From contig NZ_CP050154.1 in the NCBI RefSeq assembly GCF_011617705.1, positions 3,224,001-3,288,000 of the forward strand: a stretch of 64,000 bases of DNA, written 5' to 3'. A program made the position numbers and the translations under genes. This stretch comes from Brevibacterium limosum (GTDB taxonomy: Bacteria > Actinomycetota > Actinomycetes > Actinomycetales > Brevibacteriaceae). Positions 56,548-64,000 of the stretch are shown in pieces. The notes under the pieces are model-generated. The model worked only from the letters and a program-made list of their open reading frames with translations, had not been told where the DNA came from and did no database searches. How positions within the stretch are numbered: position 1 is the first letter of the stretch; each line of letters starts with the position of its first letter.

Positions 56548-57384
56548 ATGTCGAACGCCATCGATTTCGATGTGTCCATGAACTTCGTCCCCCGCGCCTA
56601 CCGCCCGGCCAAGCCCCGCACCATCGGGATGACCGAGATCCGCGCCCCGTACTACTCGACCTTCGGCACCCGGCATCTGCAGGACGTCTTCGACGTCGCC
56701 GGGCAGTGGGTCGACGGCATCAAGTGGGCGGGCGGATCGTTCTCGCTCGTCCCTTCTGAGCAGGTGAAGGCCTTCAGCGACATCGCCCATGAGAACGGGG
56801 CGTATGTGTCCTCCGGCGGATGGATCGAGACGGTCCTGCGCTACGGCGATGACGCGGTCGATCAGTACCTCAAGGAGGCCAAGGAGGTCGGCTTCGACGT
56901 CATCGAGATCTCGACCGGGTTCATCATGCTCCCGACCTCGGGCCTGGAACGACTCGTCGAGAAGGTCGTCAGGGCCGGGCTCAAGGCGAAGCCGGAGCTC
57001 GGCATTCAGATCGGCTCCGGCGGAGACTCCGGCGAGGCCGAGCTGGCGGCGGAGTCCGCGAAGGACATCGGCGACCTCGTCGACCGCGGCAAGCGTGCCC
57101 TGGATGCCGGGGCCTCGATCATCATGATCGAGTCCGAGGGCATCACGGAGAACGTCGACGAGTGGAACACCGCAGCGGCCGCCTCGATCATCAACGGTCT
57201 CGGGCTCGAGAATGTCATGTTCGAAGCCGCCGACGGGCCGGTCTTCGAGTGGTACATCAAGAACTACGGCAACGAATGCAACCTGTTCGTCGACCACTCG
57301 CAGATCCTCCAGCTCGAGGGACTGCGCCAGAACATCTGGGGCAACAAGTCCACCTGGGGACGAGTGATCAACCCGCGGCCGTGA
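56548..57384 (+). CDS. ComA-like phosphosulfolactate synthase family protein
   Basis: A 278-residue TIM-barrel protein of the ComA family. It has the Lys-containing VDGIKWAGGSFSLVP, AYVSSGGWIETVLRYG, GFDVIEISTGFIMLP, GIQIGSGGDSGEAE and IIMIESEGITENVDEW. ComA adds sulfite to phosphoenolpyruvate in coenzyme M synthesis, but homologues occur in organisms without coenzyme M. Its partner PrpD gene and the nearby thiosulfate genes hint at a sulfur- or organic-acid-related pathway. The reaction here is not known. AGAAAGGAAAG precedes the ATG. Confidence 0.83.
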   Translation: MSNAIDFDVSMNFVPRAYRPAKPRTIGMTEIRAPYYSTFGTRHLQDVFDVAGQWVDGIKWAGGSFSLVPSEQVKAFSDIAHENGAYVSSGGWIETVLRYGDDAVDQYLKEAKEVGFDVIEISTGFIMLPTSGLERLVEKVVRAGLKAKPELGIQIGSGGDSGEAELAAESAKDIGDLVDRGKRALDAGASIIMIESEGITENVDEWNTAAAASIINGLGLENVMFEAADGPVFEWYIKNYGNECNLFVDHSQILQLEGLRQNIWGNKSTWGRVINPRP

Positions 57385-57431
57385 GGTGGGCGAAAGTGAG
57401 CAGATCTGGCCACACGTACTGAACTTGCAGG

Positions 57432-57458
57432 AGGCCCCGGCGGATTCCGCCGGTGCCT
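57432..57458. terminator. Terminator between convergent operons
   Basis: A 12-bp stem with one mismatch (AGGCCCCGGCGG and CCGCCGGTGCCT) around a three-base loop lies between the ComA-like gene and the end of the SipW/TasA-like operon. Confidence 0.65.
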
Positions 57459-57506
57459 TCAGCTCATGGGTGAGTCACGTGTAACACTAAATCGTCGACG
57501 AAATTA

Positions 57507-58019
57507 TCAACGGCAGTCCATATACACCGACAGAACAACGAGACCTACGCTGACAGCACTTGTGTTGCTATCCGGCCCGATCCACTCTCCGGACTTCAAT
57601 TTCGCTCTGACCTCGAACTGGGTGCTGAGAGTGATCAGACTGAGGGAGCTCGCAGTGTAAGTGTAGCTGGTGGTATCTCGGTATTCGGTTCCGCTTCCAC
57701 CGAGGAGACCGGTCTGCCGCCAATCCACTTCATAGGTGACCAAGTCTTTGTCGATGCCGGCGGGCGGATCCCACTCCAAAACGACCTGCGTTCTGAGCAG
57801 ATTCGGGATAAGTCCGTCCTTACTGTCTATGCATTTGAGATTCTGAACCTCCCCGACCGACCCCGCCGTGAACGCCCCCTGGCTCAGTTTCGAGTCGGTC
57901 CACCCGGCCAGTGTGCCGTTGACGGCGGCGGGGCCGAGGACGAGAGCAAGGAGGGCGAAAGCCGCGAGCAGGATCCGTACCCGCCCCCGCATGAACTTTC
58001 TGCGTCGAGTCTGAGTCAT
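57507..58019 (-). CDS. SipW-type exported protein (short)
   Basis: A 170-residue exported protein. The signal region is RRKFMRGRVRILLAAFALLALVLGPAAVNGTLAGWTDS, with the AxWTD pattern of TasA-like SipW substrates. The remainder is a fibronectin-like domain (VVLEWDPPAGIDKDLVTYEVDW, STQFEVRAKL). The ATG overlaps the SipW stop (ATGA), with GGAAG upstream. It is the last gene of the operon. Confidence 0.8.
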   Translation of the reverse strand: MTQTRRRKFMRGRVRILLAAFALLALVLGPAAVNGTLAGWTDSKLSQGAFTAGSVGEVQNLKCIDSKDGLIPNLLRTQVVLEWDPPAGIDKDLVTYEVDWRQTGLLGGSGTEYRDTTSYTYTASSLSLITLSTQFEVRAKLKSGEWIGPDSNTSAVSVGLVVLSVYMDCR

Positions 58020-59320
58020 AATCTTCCGGACTTCCTCGAGCGCGCGACGACTGCTGAGCCCACGACGATGAGGATGAACGCAGCCAAGAGGATCCATTGC
58101 CACCCGTCGATTCCCGTCCGAGGAAGGTCGCCGCCCGGACCTGGATCACCAGGGTTGCCCGGACCGAGGGAGACTTCCTCGCCGTGGCCGATCGCCGTCA
58201 CACGCACACTGCTCGTCAGTCCGGCCACCGCCGCGGAATCGGCAGAAGCCTCCAATGTGACCGTCACTTCGACCCGCGTCGACTCATCACTCGACATCTC
58301 GAACAGAGCACGACTGTCGTCGGGAGCGGCGCCGAGGTCGCTGAGTCGAACACCGCTCAAAACCTGGCCGGCGTCGTCTGGGCACTCTTCCTCGTCCACG
58401 GTCCTCGCACAGGACCGAACATCGACGAGCAGCGCCGAAGCCAACGGCTCCGCCAGATGCCCAGAGCCGATCTCGAACTCGACTTCTCCCGGATCCGGAG
58501 CATCGGCCCACACGTCGACGGACCACTTCGCCGACTCCCCGGGGCTGAGATTGCGCATCGACTCTTCATCGCCGAACGCCTTCATTTGCAGCACATCACC
58601 GTGTGCTTCGGAGGATGCGACCTCACCACCCGACGATTCAACGTTCGTCGCAGCCAGTTCGGTGAAATTAGGCAAATCGACGCCGAACACCCCGCCCCCG
58701 AGAACCAGCGCGGCCACGACGGGAGTCGCCACCGCATGCTTGGGGGTGCGCGCAGGAACGCGCAGCGACTCAGCGCGAGAACGAGAGTCCTCCAGCGAAT
58801 CTTCGCCAACAGCATCGTCACCCCGCCGCGGCCAGAAAGCCCACACGACGAGGAGGCTGGCCGCGATCGTGATACCGCCGAGCAGGAACGGATTGCGCCA
58901 CTGCTGGAGAATCGGCGCGATCCCGGGCACAGAGAACAGCACCTTCCGCACCGTTTCCGTGGTGTAAGGCTCGGGGTCCTTCTCGGCGTTCGCGTCACCT
59001 TTCATCTCGAAGGTCACGGCACCGGTGGTGGGATCGGTCGATCGGATGTCGATGACGCGGTGCGTCACCGGCAGAATCTTGTCGCCGCGGTCGACGGTGA
59101 CGATGTCGCCGACTTTCATATCCTCGGCGGGGATCTCTCGAACGAGAGAGGCTGATCCGGCAGTGATCGTCGGGCTCATCGACCCGGTCTTGAACATGAT
59201 GATAGACACGTTGAACACGAAGCTGAGAATGACGAGCACGATGCAGATCACGCCGAGAACGGCGAGGATGTTGAGCACGGCTCCGCCCAGCCAGGCGCCC
59301 ACGTTCCTCTTGCCCGCCAT
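58016..59320 (-). CDS. sipW: SipW-type signal peptidase fused to an LPXTG ectodomain
   Basis: A 434-residue fusion. Residues 1-140 are an ER/SipW-type signal peptidase I: membrane helix (VLGVICIVLVILSFVF), catalytic Ser47 in KTGSMSPTI and His87 in VTHRVIDI, which replaces the bacterial Lys. A second helix (146-163) leads to a short cytoplasmic Arg/Ser-rich segment. A third hydrophobic segment (198-214, VVAALVLGGGVFGV) looks like a SipW-substrate signal, and a 180-residue ectodomain follows. The C-terminus carries LPRTG at 399-403 plus anchor. I chose ATG 59320 because GGAGA lies seven bases before it, two bases after the upstream stop. Confidence 0.85.
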   Translation of the reverse strand: MAGKRNVGAWLGGAVLNILAVLGVICIVLVILSFVFNVSIIMFKTGSMSPTITAGSASLVREIPAEDMKVGDIVTVDRGDKILPVTHRVIDIRSTDPTTGAVTFEMKGDANAEKDPEPYTTETVRKVLFSVPGIAPILQQWRNPFLLGGITIAASLLVVWAFWPRRGDDAVGEDSLEDSRSRAESLRVPARTPKHAVATPVVAALVLGGGVFGVDLPNFTELAATNVESSGGEVASSEAHGDVLQMKAFGDEESMRNLSPGESAKWSVDVWADAPDPGEVEFEIGSGHLAEPLASALLVDVRSCARTVDEEECPDDAGQVLSGVRLSDLGAAPDDSRALFEMSSDESTRVEVTVTLEASADSAAVAGLTSSVRVTAIGHGEEVSLGPGNPGDPGPGGDLPRTGIDGWQWILLAAFILIVVGSAVVARSRKSGRL

Positions 59321-59322
59321 CG

Positions 59323-60039
59323 TCAGTTCTCCGGAGTGACGGACTCGGCGTCGAACGTCCACGTATGCTCCGCAGACAGACCTTGCGCATCGGAAGAAGC
59401 ATCGCTCGGGAGGCTCACTTCGAAGCAGTAGGCCTGGACCGAGGCACCGGCCGCCTCAAGTGTCGGTTCATTCGTGCTGGTGGCGGGCGTCTTCAGCCCG
59501 ACCCTGCCCGATGCTCCACCGAACGCATATGTCGCCGAGGCGGTGAAGCTGCCCTCGCCGCAGGCGTATCCGTCGACCTCACTGCCGGTGATCTCCTGTG
59601 TGACAGCCCGATAGACCAGAGCATTCCCCATGGCATTCGGAGACCCGATTCCGTTGCCCTTGACGGTGAGGTCGCCCCCGATTGTCGTATCCGGACTGGT
59701 CCGCACAAACACGGGAGCGTAGACCTTCGATCCCGGAAACATCGGCGCGGTATCGAAGGTCATCTCATTGGTGCTGGTCCACCGGCCATCAATCGCCAGT
59801 TCGATATTGAACGTGCCGGCCTCGAACGACCCGTCAGCGGTTTCACTGTCGGTCCATGCTGCAACCGTTCCGGCCGCTCCGATTCCGAAGACGAGGCCTC
59901 CGGCCAGCAGCGCCTTGATCCGCCGCGATCGCAGACGCGACCGACGCGCACGTAGCTGGCGTCGACTCGTCGGGCGGCCATCGTCAGTTGCCCGCCCAGA
60001 CGAGAAGAGTTTAAGCAGCGCCGACAGAAGCGACCTCAT
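59323..60039 (-). CDS. TasA-like SipW-dependent exported protein
   Basis: A 238-residue protein with a very basic N-terminus, then IKALLAGGLVFGIGAAGTVAAWTDSETADGSFEAG, the signal and cleavage region of alternate-signal (SipW-dependent) proteins. The mature part is beta-rich with two cysteines. It lies between another such protein and the SipW fusion. It is probably a surface fibre or biofilm matrix protein, inferred from family. Confidence 0.85.
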   Translation of the reverse strand: MRSLLSALLKLFSSGRATDDGRPTSRRQLRARRSRLRSRRIKALLAGGLVFGIGAAGTVAAWTDSETADGSFEAGTFNIELAIDGRWTSTNEMTFDTAPMFPGSKVYAPVFVRTSPDTTIGGDLTVKGNGIGSPNAMGNALVYRAVTQEITGSEVDGYACGEGSFTASATYAFGGASGRVGLKTPATSTNEPTLEAAGASVQAYCFEVSLPSDASSDAQGLSAEHTWTFDAESVTPEN

Positions 60040-60056
60040 CGATCAGCTCAGCGTCG

Positions 60057-60662
60057 TCATTCGGCCGAGGTCGCGGTGAACTGCCACTGTGCGGTGGTGT
60101 CCTGCCCCTGTGTCAGGGTGTCATCCGCGGTGACCTTGAAGCAGAGGGTGACCGGGTCGCCGGTCGCGGTGTCCGCGCCGGCGGTGAGGTCGAACTCGGC
60201 GGCTCCCGTGGTCGAGTCCAGTGCCGTTCCCGCCGGCGCCACGGACGTGCCGGTCGCAGTCGCCGTGCACTCCCCTGCCGAGGCGACCTGGACGATCTCA
60301 TAGCTGAGGGCCGTGGTGTTGTCTCCGCCCCCGGCGGCCGAGGTGAGAGAGACGGTCGCATCGTAGCTCGTCGGTCCGTCGAGGCGGAGGACGAAGGGGG
60401 CCGCCACGGTGTCGCCCGGAGACAGGTTGTCCCCGCCGTCGAGAGAGAAGCTCAACTCGGCCGCGCCCGCGGAGCTTTCATGATCGTCGAAGTCCGTCCC
60501 GTTGGTGCTGCCTTCGACGTTGAACGAACCGGCACCGAAAATGCCTTCGGCCCATTCGTCATCGGTCCAGGCGGCGAGCGTCACCGCTGCACCGACGCCG
60601 AGGACGATGCCGCCGGCAAGGATGGCTTTGAACTTGCGCGAACGCGTGGTCTCAGTGGTCAA
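60057..60662 (-). CDS. TasA-like SipW-dependent exported protein
   Basis: A 201-residue protein. FKAILAGGIVLGVGAAVTLAAWTDDEWAEGIFGAG matches the signal of the next gene. The mature part is a Ser/Thr/Gly-rich beta domain (SFSLDGGDNLSPGDTVAAPFVLRLDG) with two Cys. It is first in the leftward operon. The 275-bp region upstream (60663-60937) is locally AT-rich around 60720-60800 and must hold this promoter and that of pobA. Confidence 0.85.
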   Translation of the reverse strand: MTTETTRSRKFKAILAGGIVLGVGAAVTLAAWTDDEWAEGIFGAGSFNVEGSTNGTDFDDHESSAGAAELSFSLDGGDNLSPGDTVAAPFVLRLDGPTSYDATVSLTSAAGGGDNTTALSYEIVQVASAGECTATATGTSVAPAGTALDSTTGAAEFDLTAGADTATGDPVTLCFKVTADDTLTQGQDTTAQWQFTATSAE

Positions 60663-60937
60663 GGGGACTCCTCATTGTCGGGCGCTCCAGCGCCTTGTCA
60701 CGATGAAATAATGCGGGGAATGACTCCATGATGACTGATGAATTACTTTCAAGGTGCCTTTTTTCTAACACTTCTGTAATCTGTTATGGAAAAGTGACCT
60801 TGAGGAAAGCCCGCCACAATATCCGATTTCGTCGTCCCACACCTCCCCGCCTCGCTCTCTCATTCATTGAGAACGTCGTCGCCTCGTGTCAGTGACTGGG
60901 CGCACACTGTTTAGACGAGACAGGCAAGGAGGCCAAG

Positions 60938-62122
60938 GTGGCACAACTTCAGACAGACGTTGCGATCGTCGGCGCAGGACCCGCGGGACTCATGCTCGCG
61001 CACCTGCTGCACAATGCAGGCATCGAATCCGTCGTCATCGACAGTCGCAGCCGCGACGACATCGCCCACACGCACCGCGCCGGAATCCTCGAAGCCGGAT
61101 CGGTGCGCATGCTCGAAGCCGCCGGCGTCGAATCCCGCGTCCACACCGACGGGCACCGCCACGACGGCATCGACATCCGAGTCAACGGCGCCTCGAACCA
61201 CTTCGACTTCCCCGAACTCGTCGGCGAATCCGTCTGGCTCTACCCCCAGAATGAGATCTTCGTCGACCTTTCCGCCGCCCGCGAACGCACCGGCCGCCCC
61301 ACCTACTACTCGGTCACGGACACCACCCTCGGCGATGTCGAGACCGAACGCCCGTGGGTCACCGCCACCACCTCCGACGGTGAAGAGCTGCGCATCGGCG
61401 CCCGCTACGTCGTCGGGGCCGACGGCTCCCGCGGACCGTGCCGCTCGATGATCCCCGACGGCACCCGGCAGCGCTTCTTCCACGAGTACCCCTTCGCCTG
61501 GTTCGGCATCCTCTGCGAAGCCCCGCCCAGCCACGAAGTCCTCATCTACTCCCGCTCCGAACGCGGATTCGCACTCATCTCCCAGCGCAGCGCGAACGTC
61601 CAGCGCATGTACTTCCAGGCCTCCCCGGACACGGATGTCGCCGATTGGTCGGATGACCGGATCTGGACCGAACTCCAGGCCCGCGTCGACGGCCCCGACG
61701 GCTTCGAACTCAAGACCGGACCGATCTTCGACAAGACTGTGCTTCCCTTCCGCTCGGCGGTGACCGAACCGATGCAGCACGGTTCGATGTTCCTCGCCGG
61801 TGACAGCGCGCATACCGTCCCTCCGACCGGGGCGAAGGGCCTCAATCTCGCCTTCGCCGACGTCGCTGTGCTCGCCCCGGCCCTCATCTCGGCGCTCAAG
61901 GACTCCGACACCGAGGCGCTGGCAGGCTACTCGCAGACCGCGACCAAACGCGTATGGAAGGCCCAGAACTTCTCGTATCAGATGACACGGATGCTCCACA
62001 CCGACCCGACTCAGGATGCCTTCGAAACGAAGCGCAGCCTCGGCGAACTGCGATCCATCCTCGAATCCGACCACGGGCGCCGGTACCTGGCCGAGTGCTA
62101 CACCGGCTGGCCCCACGGCTGA
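60938..62122 (+). CDS. pobA: 4-hydroxybenzoate 3-monooxygenase
   Basis: A 394-residue FAD hydroxylase that makes protocatechuate. It has VAIVGAGPAGLMLAHLLHNAG for FAD, THRAGILEAGSVRML, YVVGADGSRGPCRS, YPFAWFGILCEAPPS and FLAGDSAHTVPPTGAKGLNLA, all PobA features. The GTG at 60938 has AAGGAGG five bases upstream. It precedes pcaH, pcaG and pcaB in one direction. Confidence 0.95.
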   Translation: MAQLQTDVAIVGAGPAGLMLAHLLHNAGIESVVIDSRSRDDIAHTHRAGILEAGSVRMLEAAGVESRVHTDGHRHDGIDIRVNGASNHFDFPELVGESVWLYPQNEIFVDLSAARERTGRPTYYSVTDTTLGDVETERPWVTATTSDGEELRIGARYVVGADGSRGPCRSMIPDGTRQRFFHEYPFAWFGILCEAPPSHEVLIYSRSERGFALISQRSANVQRMYFQASPDTDVADWSDDRIWTELQARVDGPDGFELKTGPIFDKTVLPFRSAVTEPMQHGSMFLAGDSAHTVPPTGAKGLNLAFADVAVLAPALISALKDSDTEALAGYSQTATKRVWKAQNFSYQMTRMLHTDPTQDAFETKRSLGELRSILESDHGRRYLAECYTGWPHG

Positions 62123-62174
62123 GCCGCTCCCCATTCCTCCCCACGAACACCACCGAAGAGAGAAAGGTTCGACG

Positions 62175-63035
62175 ATGAGTCAGCACCAGACCTCAGACAC
62201 CGATGAGACCGCCGAGGCCTTCGATTCGCCCACCGTCATCGACCAGCCCGTGAAGGGCCCCGACGACGCAGCAGAATCCCAGACCACACTCTCGGCCGAG
62301 ATCGACGGCATCGAAGCACAGTACAAGCAGGACGTCGCCGGCGGGAAGAAGCCCGAGACCCAGCCGCGCCTGGACTACCGGCCCTACCGGTCCTCGATCC
62401 TGCGGCACCCGACGAAGGATCCCCGCCACACCGACCCGGAGACGATCGAGCTCTTCTCCCCCGCGTTCGGACATCGGGACATCGGCACCCTCGAATCGGA
62501 TCTGACCATCCAGGCCGACGGGGAACCCATCGGCGAGCGCATCCGCGTGACCGGCCGGGTCCTCGACGGCGAAGGTCGCCCCGTGCGCAATCAGCTCGTC
62601 GAGATCTGGCAGGCGAATTCGGCCGGACGCTATATCCACAAACGCGATCAGCACCCGGCCCCGATCGACCCGAACTTCACCGGCGTCGGCCGGACCCTGA
62701 CCGGCGACGACGGCTCCTATTCGTTCACGACGATCAAACCGGGCCCCTACCCGTGGAAGAACCACCACAACGCATGGCGACCGGCACACATCCACTTCTC
62801 GCTCTTCGGTTCCGAGTTCACACAGCGGATGATCACCCAGATGTACTTCCCCGGGGACCCGCTCTTCGCCCTCGACCCGATCTACCAGTCGATCACCGAC
62901 CAGAAGTCACGCGAGCGCCTGGTGGCGACCTACGACCACAACATCACCGAGCACGAATTCCTCATGGGATACAACTGGGACATCGTGCTCACCGGAGCCA
63001 ACCGGACCTGGATGGAAGAAGAGGATGATGACTGA
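62175..63035 (+). CDS. pcaH: Protocatechuate 3,4-dioxygenase beta subunit
   Basis: A 286-residue intradiol dioxygenase subunit. The non-haem Fe(III) ligands appear as Tyr in SAGRYIHKRDQHP and Tyr, His, His in KPGPYPWKNHHNAWRPAHIHFS. It cleaves protocatechuate to 3-carboxymuconate. The N-terminal 50 residues are acidic and longer than usual. AAAGG lies seven bases before ATG 62175. It overlaps pcaG by 11 bases. Confidence 0.95.
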   Translation: MSQHQTSDTDETAEAFDSPTVIDQPVKGPDDAAESQTTLSAEIDGIEAQYKQDVAGGKKPETQPRLDYRPYRSSILRHPTKDPRHTDPETIELFSPAFGHRDIGTLESDLTIQADGEPIGERIRVTGRVLDGEGRPVRNQLVEIWQANSAGRYIHKRDQHPAPIDPNFTGVGRTLTGDDGSYSFTTIKPGPYPWKNHHNAWRPAHIHFSLFGSEFTQRMITQMYFPGDPLFALDPIYQSITDQKSRERLVATYDHNITEHEFLMGYNWDIVLTGANRTWMEEEDDD

Positions 63036-63612
63036 TCTCACCGCAACCCCGGATCTGACTCCGACCCCGGGCCAGACCGTCGGGCCGTTCTACGGCTATG
63101 CGCTGCCCTTCGACCACGACAATGAGCTCGTCCCACCCGGTTCGGCACGCGCCGTGCAGCTGACCGGAACCGTCTACGACGGGGCAGGCGACCCGGTACC
63201 CGACGCCATCCTCGAGATCTGGCAGCCGGACGAGAACGGCGACGTCCCCCGTGAGACCGGTTCGCTGCGCCGCAACGGCTTCACCTTCACCGGCTTCGGC
63301 CGCGCGGCCGTCGACCCCGAAGGCGAGTTCAGCTTCTCGACGGTCAACCCAGGACCCACGGAGGCCGGCAAAGCACCATTCATCAGCGTCGTCATCTTCG
63401 CCCGCGGGCTGCTCAACCGGCTCTTCACCCGCATCTACCTGCCCGAGGACACCGCGGCGCTGACTGCCGACCCGCTCCTGTCCTCGCTCGACGAAGACGA
63501 GCGCACTCGCCTCATCGCCACGCGAGGGGCTGACGGATCGCTGCACTTCGACATACGGTTGCAGGGTGAGGGGGAAACTCCCTTCCTCCGATTCCCCAGC
63601 CACGAGGACTGA
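63025..63612 (+). CDS. pcaG: Protocatechuate 3,4-dioxygenase alpha subunit
   Basis: A 195-residue alpha subunit. It has TPGQTVGPFYGYALPF, DAILEIWQPDENGD, GFGRAAVDPEGEFSFSTV and APFISVVIFARGLLNRLFTRIYLPED. The iron ligands of the beta subunit are replaced, as usual in alpha. ATG ATG at 63025 follows GAAGAAGAGG within the end of pcaH. Confidence 0.95.
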   Translation: MMTDLTATPDLTPTPGQTVGPFYGYALPFDHDNELVPPGSARAVQLTGTVYDGAGDPVPDAILEIWQPDENGDVPRETGSLRRNGFTFTGFGRAAVDPEGEFSFSTVNPGPTEAGKAPFISVVIFARGLLNRLFTRIYLPEDTAALTADPLLSSLDEDERTRLIATRGADGSLHFDIRLQGEGETPFLRFPSHED

Positions 63613-63618
63613 CGCGAC

Positions 63619-64000
63619 ATGACCGACACCGCCCACACCCGGTTCCTCTTCGCCCCCGGCGATCTGCGCGGATCCGAAGCCATCGACGACGCCGCGTTCA
63701 TCACCGCGATCGGCCAGGTCGAGACCGCGTGGATCGTCGCGCAGGGACGGGTGGGGCTGGTGTCATCGGAGATCCGCGCCGAGGTGGCCGCCGCCATCGA
63801 TTCCACGATCCGCACACTCACGGACGATCACAATCACTTGCAGACGCTCGGCGAGGATGCCGAAGCCGGCGGCAACCCGCTCATCCCATTCCTCGCCCTC
63901 GTCCGCTCCAGGCTCTCACCTGAAGCCTCCCGCTGCCTGCACCGGGGACTGACCAGCCAAGACGTCGTCGATACGGCGATCGGTCTGCTCGTCTCCCGCG
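63619..64000 (+). CDS. pcaB: 3-carboxy-cis,cis-muconate cycloisomerase, N-terminal part (cut by right edge)
   Basis: About 127 residues of a fumarase/aspartase-superfamily protein. It has QVETAWIVAQGRVGLVSSEIRAEV and LHRGLTSQDVVDTAIGL, the TSQD substrate-binding stretch of PcaB. It starts six bases after pcaG. The rest lies outside the window. Confidence 0.9.
   Translation, partial: MTDTAHTRFLFAPGDLRGSEAIDDAAFITAIGQVETAWIVAQGRVGLVSSEIRAEVAAAIDSTIRTLTDDHNHLQTLGEDAEAGGNPLIPFLALVRSRLSPEASRCLHRGLTSQDVVDTAIGLLVSR

Overview
The window is high-GC actinobacterial DNA, most likely from a Brevibacterium. GC-rich third codon positions, GTG/TTG starts, a MarP-type protease, LPXTG tails, a DtxR-type iron box and DUF222-HNH nucleases all fit. 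So does an extradiol dioxygenase whose iron ligands and second-sphere residues sit at a constant +23 offset from my recollection of the Brevibacterium fuscum homoprotocatechuate 2,3-dioxygenase. The genus is an inference from recalled protein similarity, not from a database search.

Layout. (1) 1-6660: leftward purine catabolism, with a guanine deaminase cut by the left edge, the xanthine dehydrogenase genes xdhA-xdhB-xdhC and an NCS2 purine permease. (2) 6890-16156: housekeeping and envelope genes: tRNA-Ser(CGA), tadA with its partner, upp, a winged-helix regulator, an exo/endonuclease-phosphatase protein, marP, a PrsW-like protease and an LPXTG surface protein. (3) 16215-26192: a complete lower homoprotocatechuate (3,4-dihydroxyphenylacetate) meta-cleavage operon with its GntR regulator, a divergent MHS-type transporter and a single-component flavin hydroxylase. 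Two promoters here share a 14-bp motif. (4) 26212-32489: two modular membrane proteins of unknown function, a DUF222-HNH protein, uridine kinase and an unusual transposase-HTH/GntR hybrid regulator divergent from putA. (5) 32644-39171: putA, a 26-bp perfect hairpin and a cell-wall-anchored nuclease. (6) 39186-44078: an aldehyde dehydrogenase / aromatic-acid transporter / PrpF operon with a divergent IclR regulator. (7) 44080-47451: small alarmone synthetase and minor genes, then a decayed patch with an SDR remnant and an AbiE-type antitoxin whose toxin gene has lost its catalytic half. (8) 47479-53528: multicopper oxidase, a two-component pair whose response regulator is broken by a frameshifting deletion, and macrodomain, VOC and class II amidotransferase genes. 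(9) 53573-57384: TusA plus a TsuA/YeeE thiosulfate transporter, divergent from a MmgE/PrpD and ComA-like gene pair that carries a 30-bp perfect palindrome and an iron box in its promoter. (10) 57507-60662: a SipW/TasA-like secretion operon in which the signal peptidase is fused to a substrate-like ectodomain with an LPXTG tail. (11) 60938-64000: pobA-pcaH-pcaG-pcaB, the protocatechuate branch of the beta-ketoadipate pathway, cut by the right edge.

Taken together this is a soil or cheese/skin-type actinobacterium with broad aromatic, purine and proline catabolism. The least described parts are the PrpD/ComA-like operon with two stacked operators, the SipW-substrate-LPXTG fusion operon, and the homoprotocatechuate cluster that uses a MobA-type hydroxylase in place of HpaBC.
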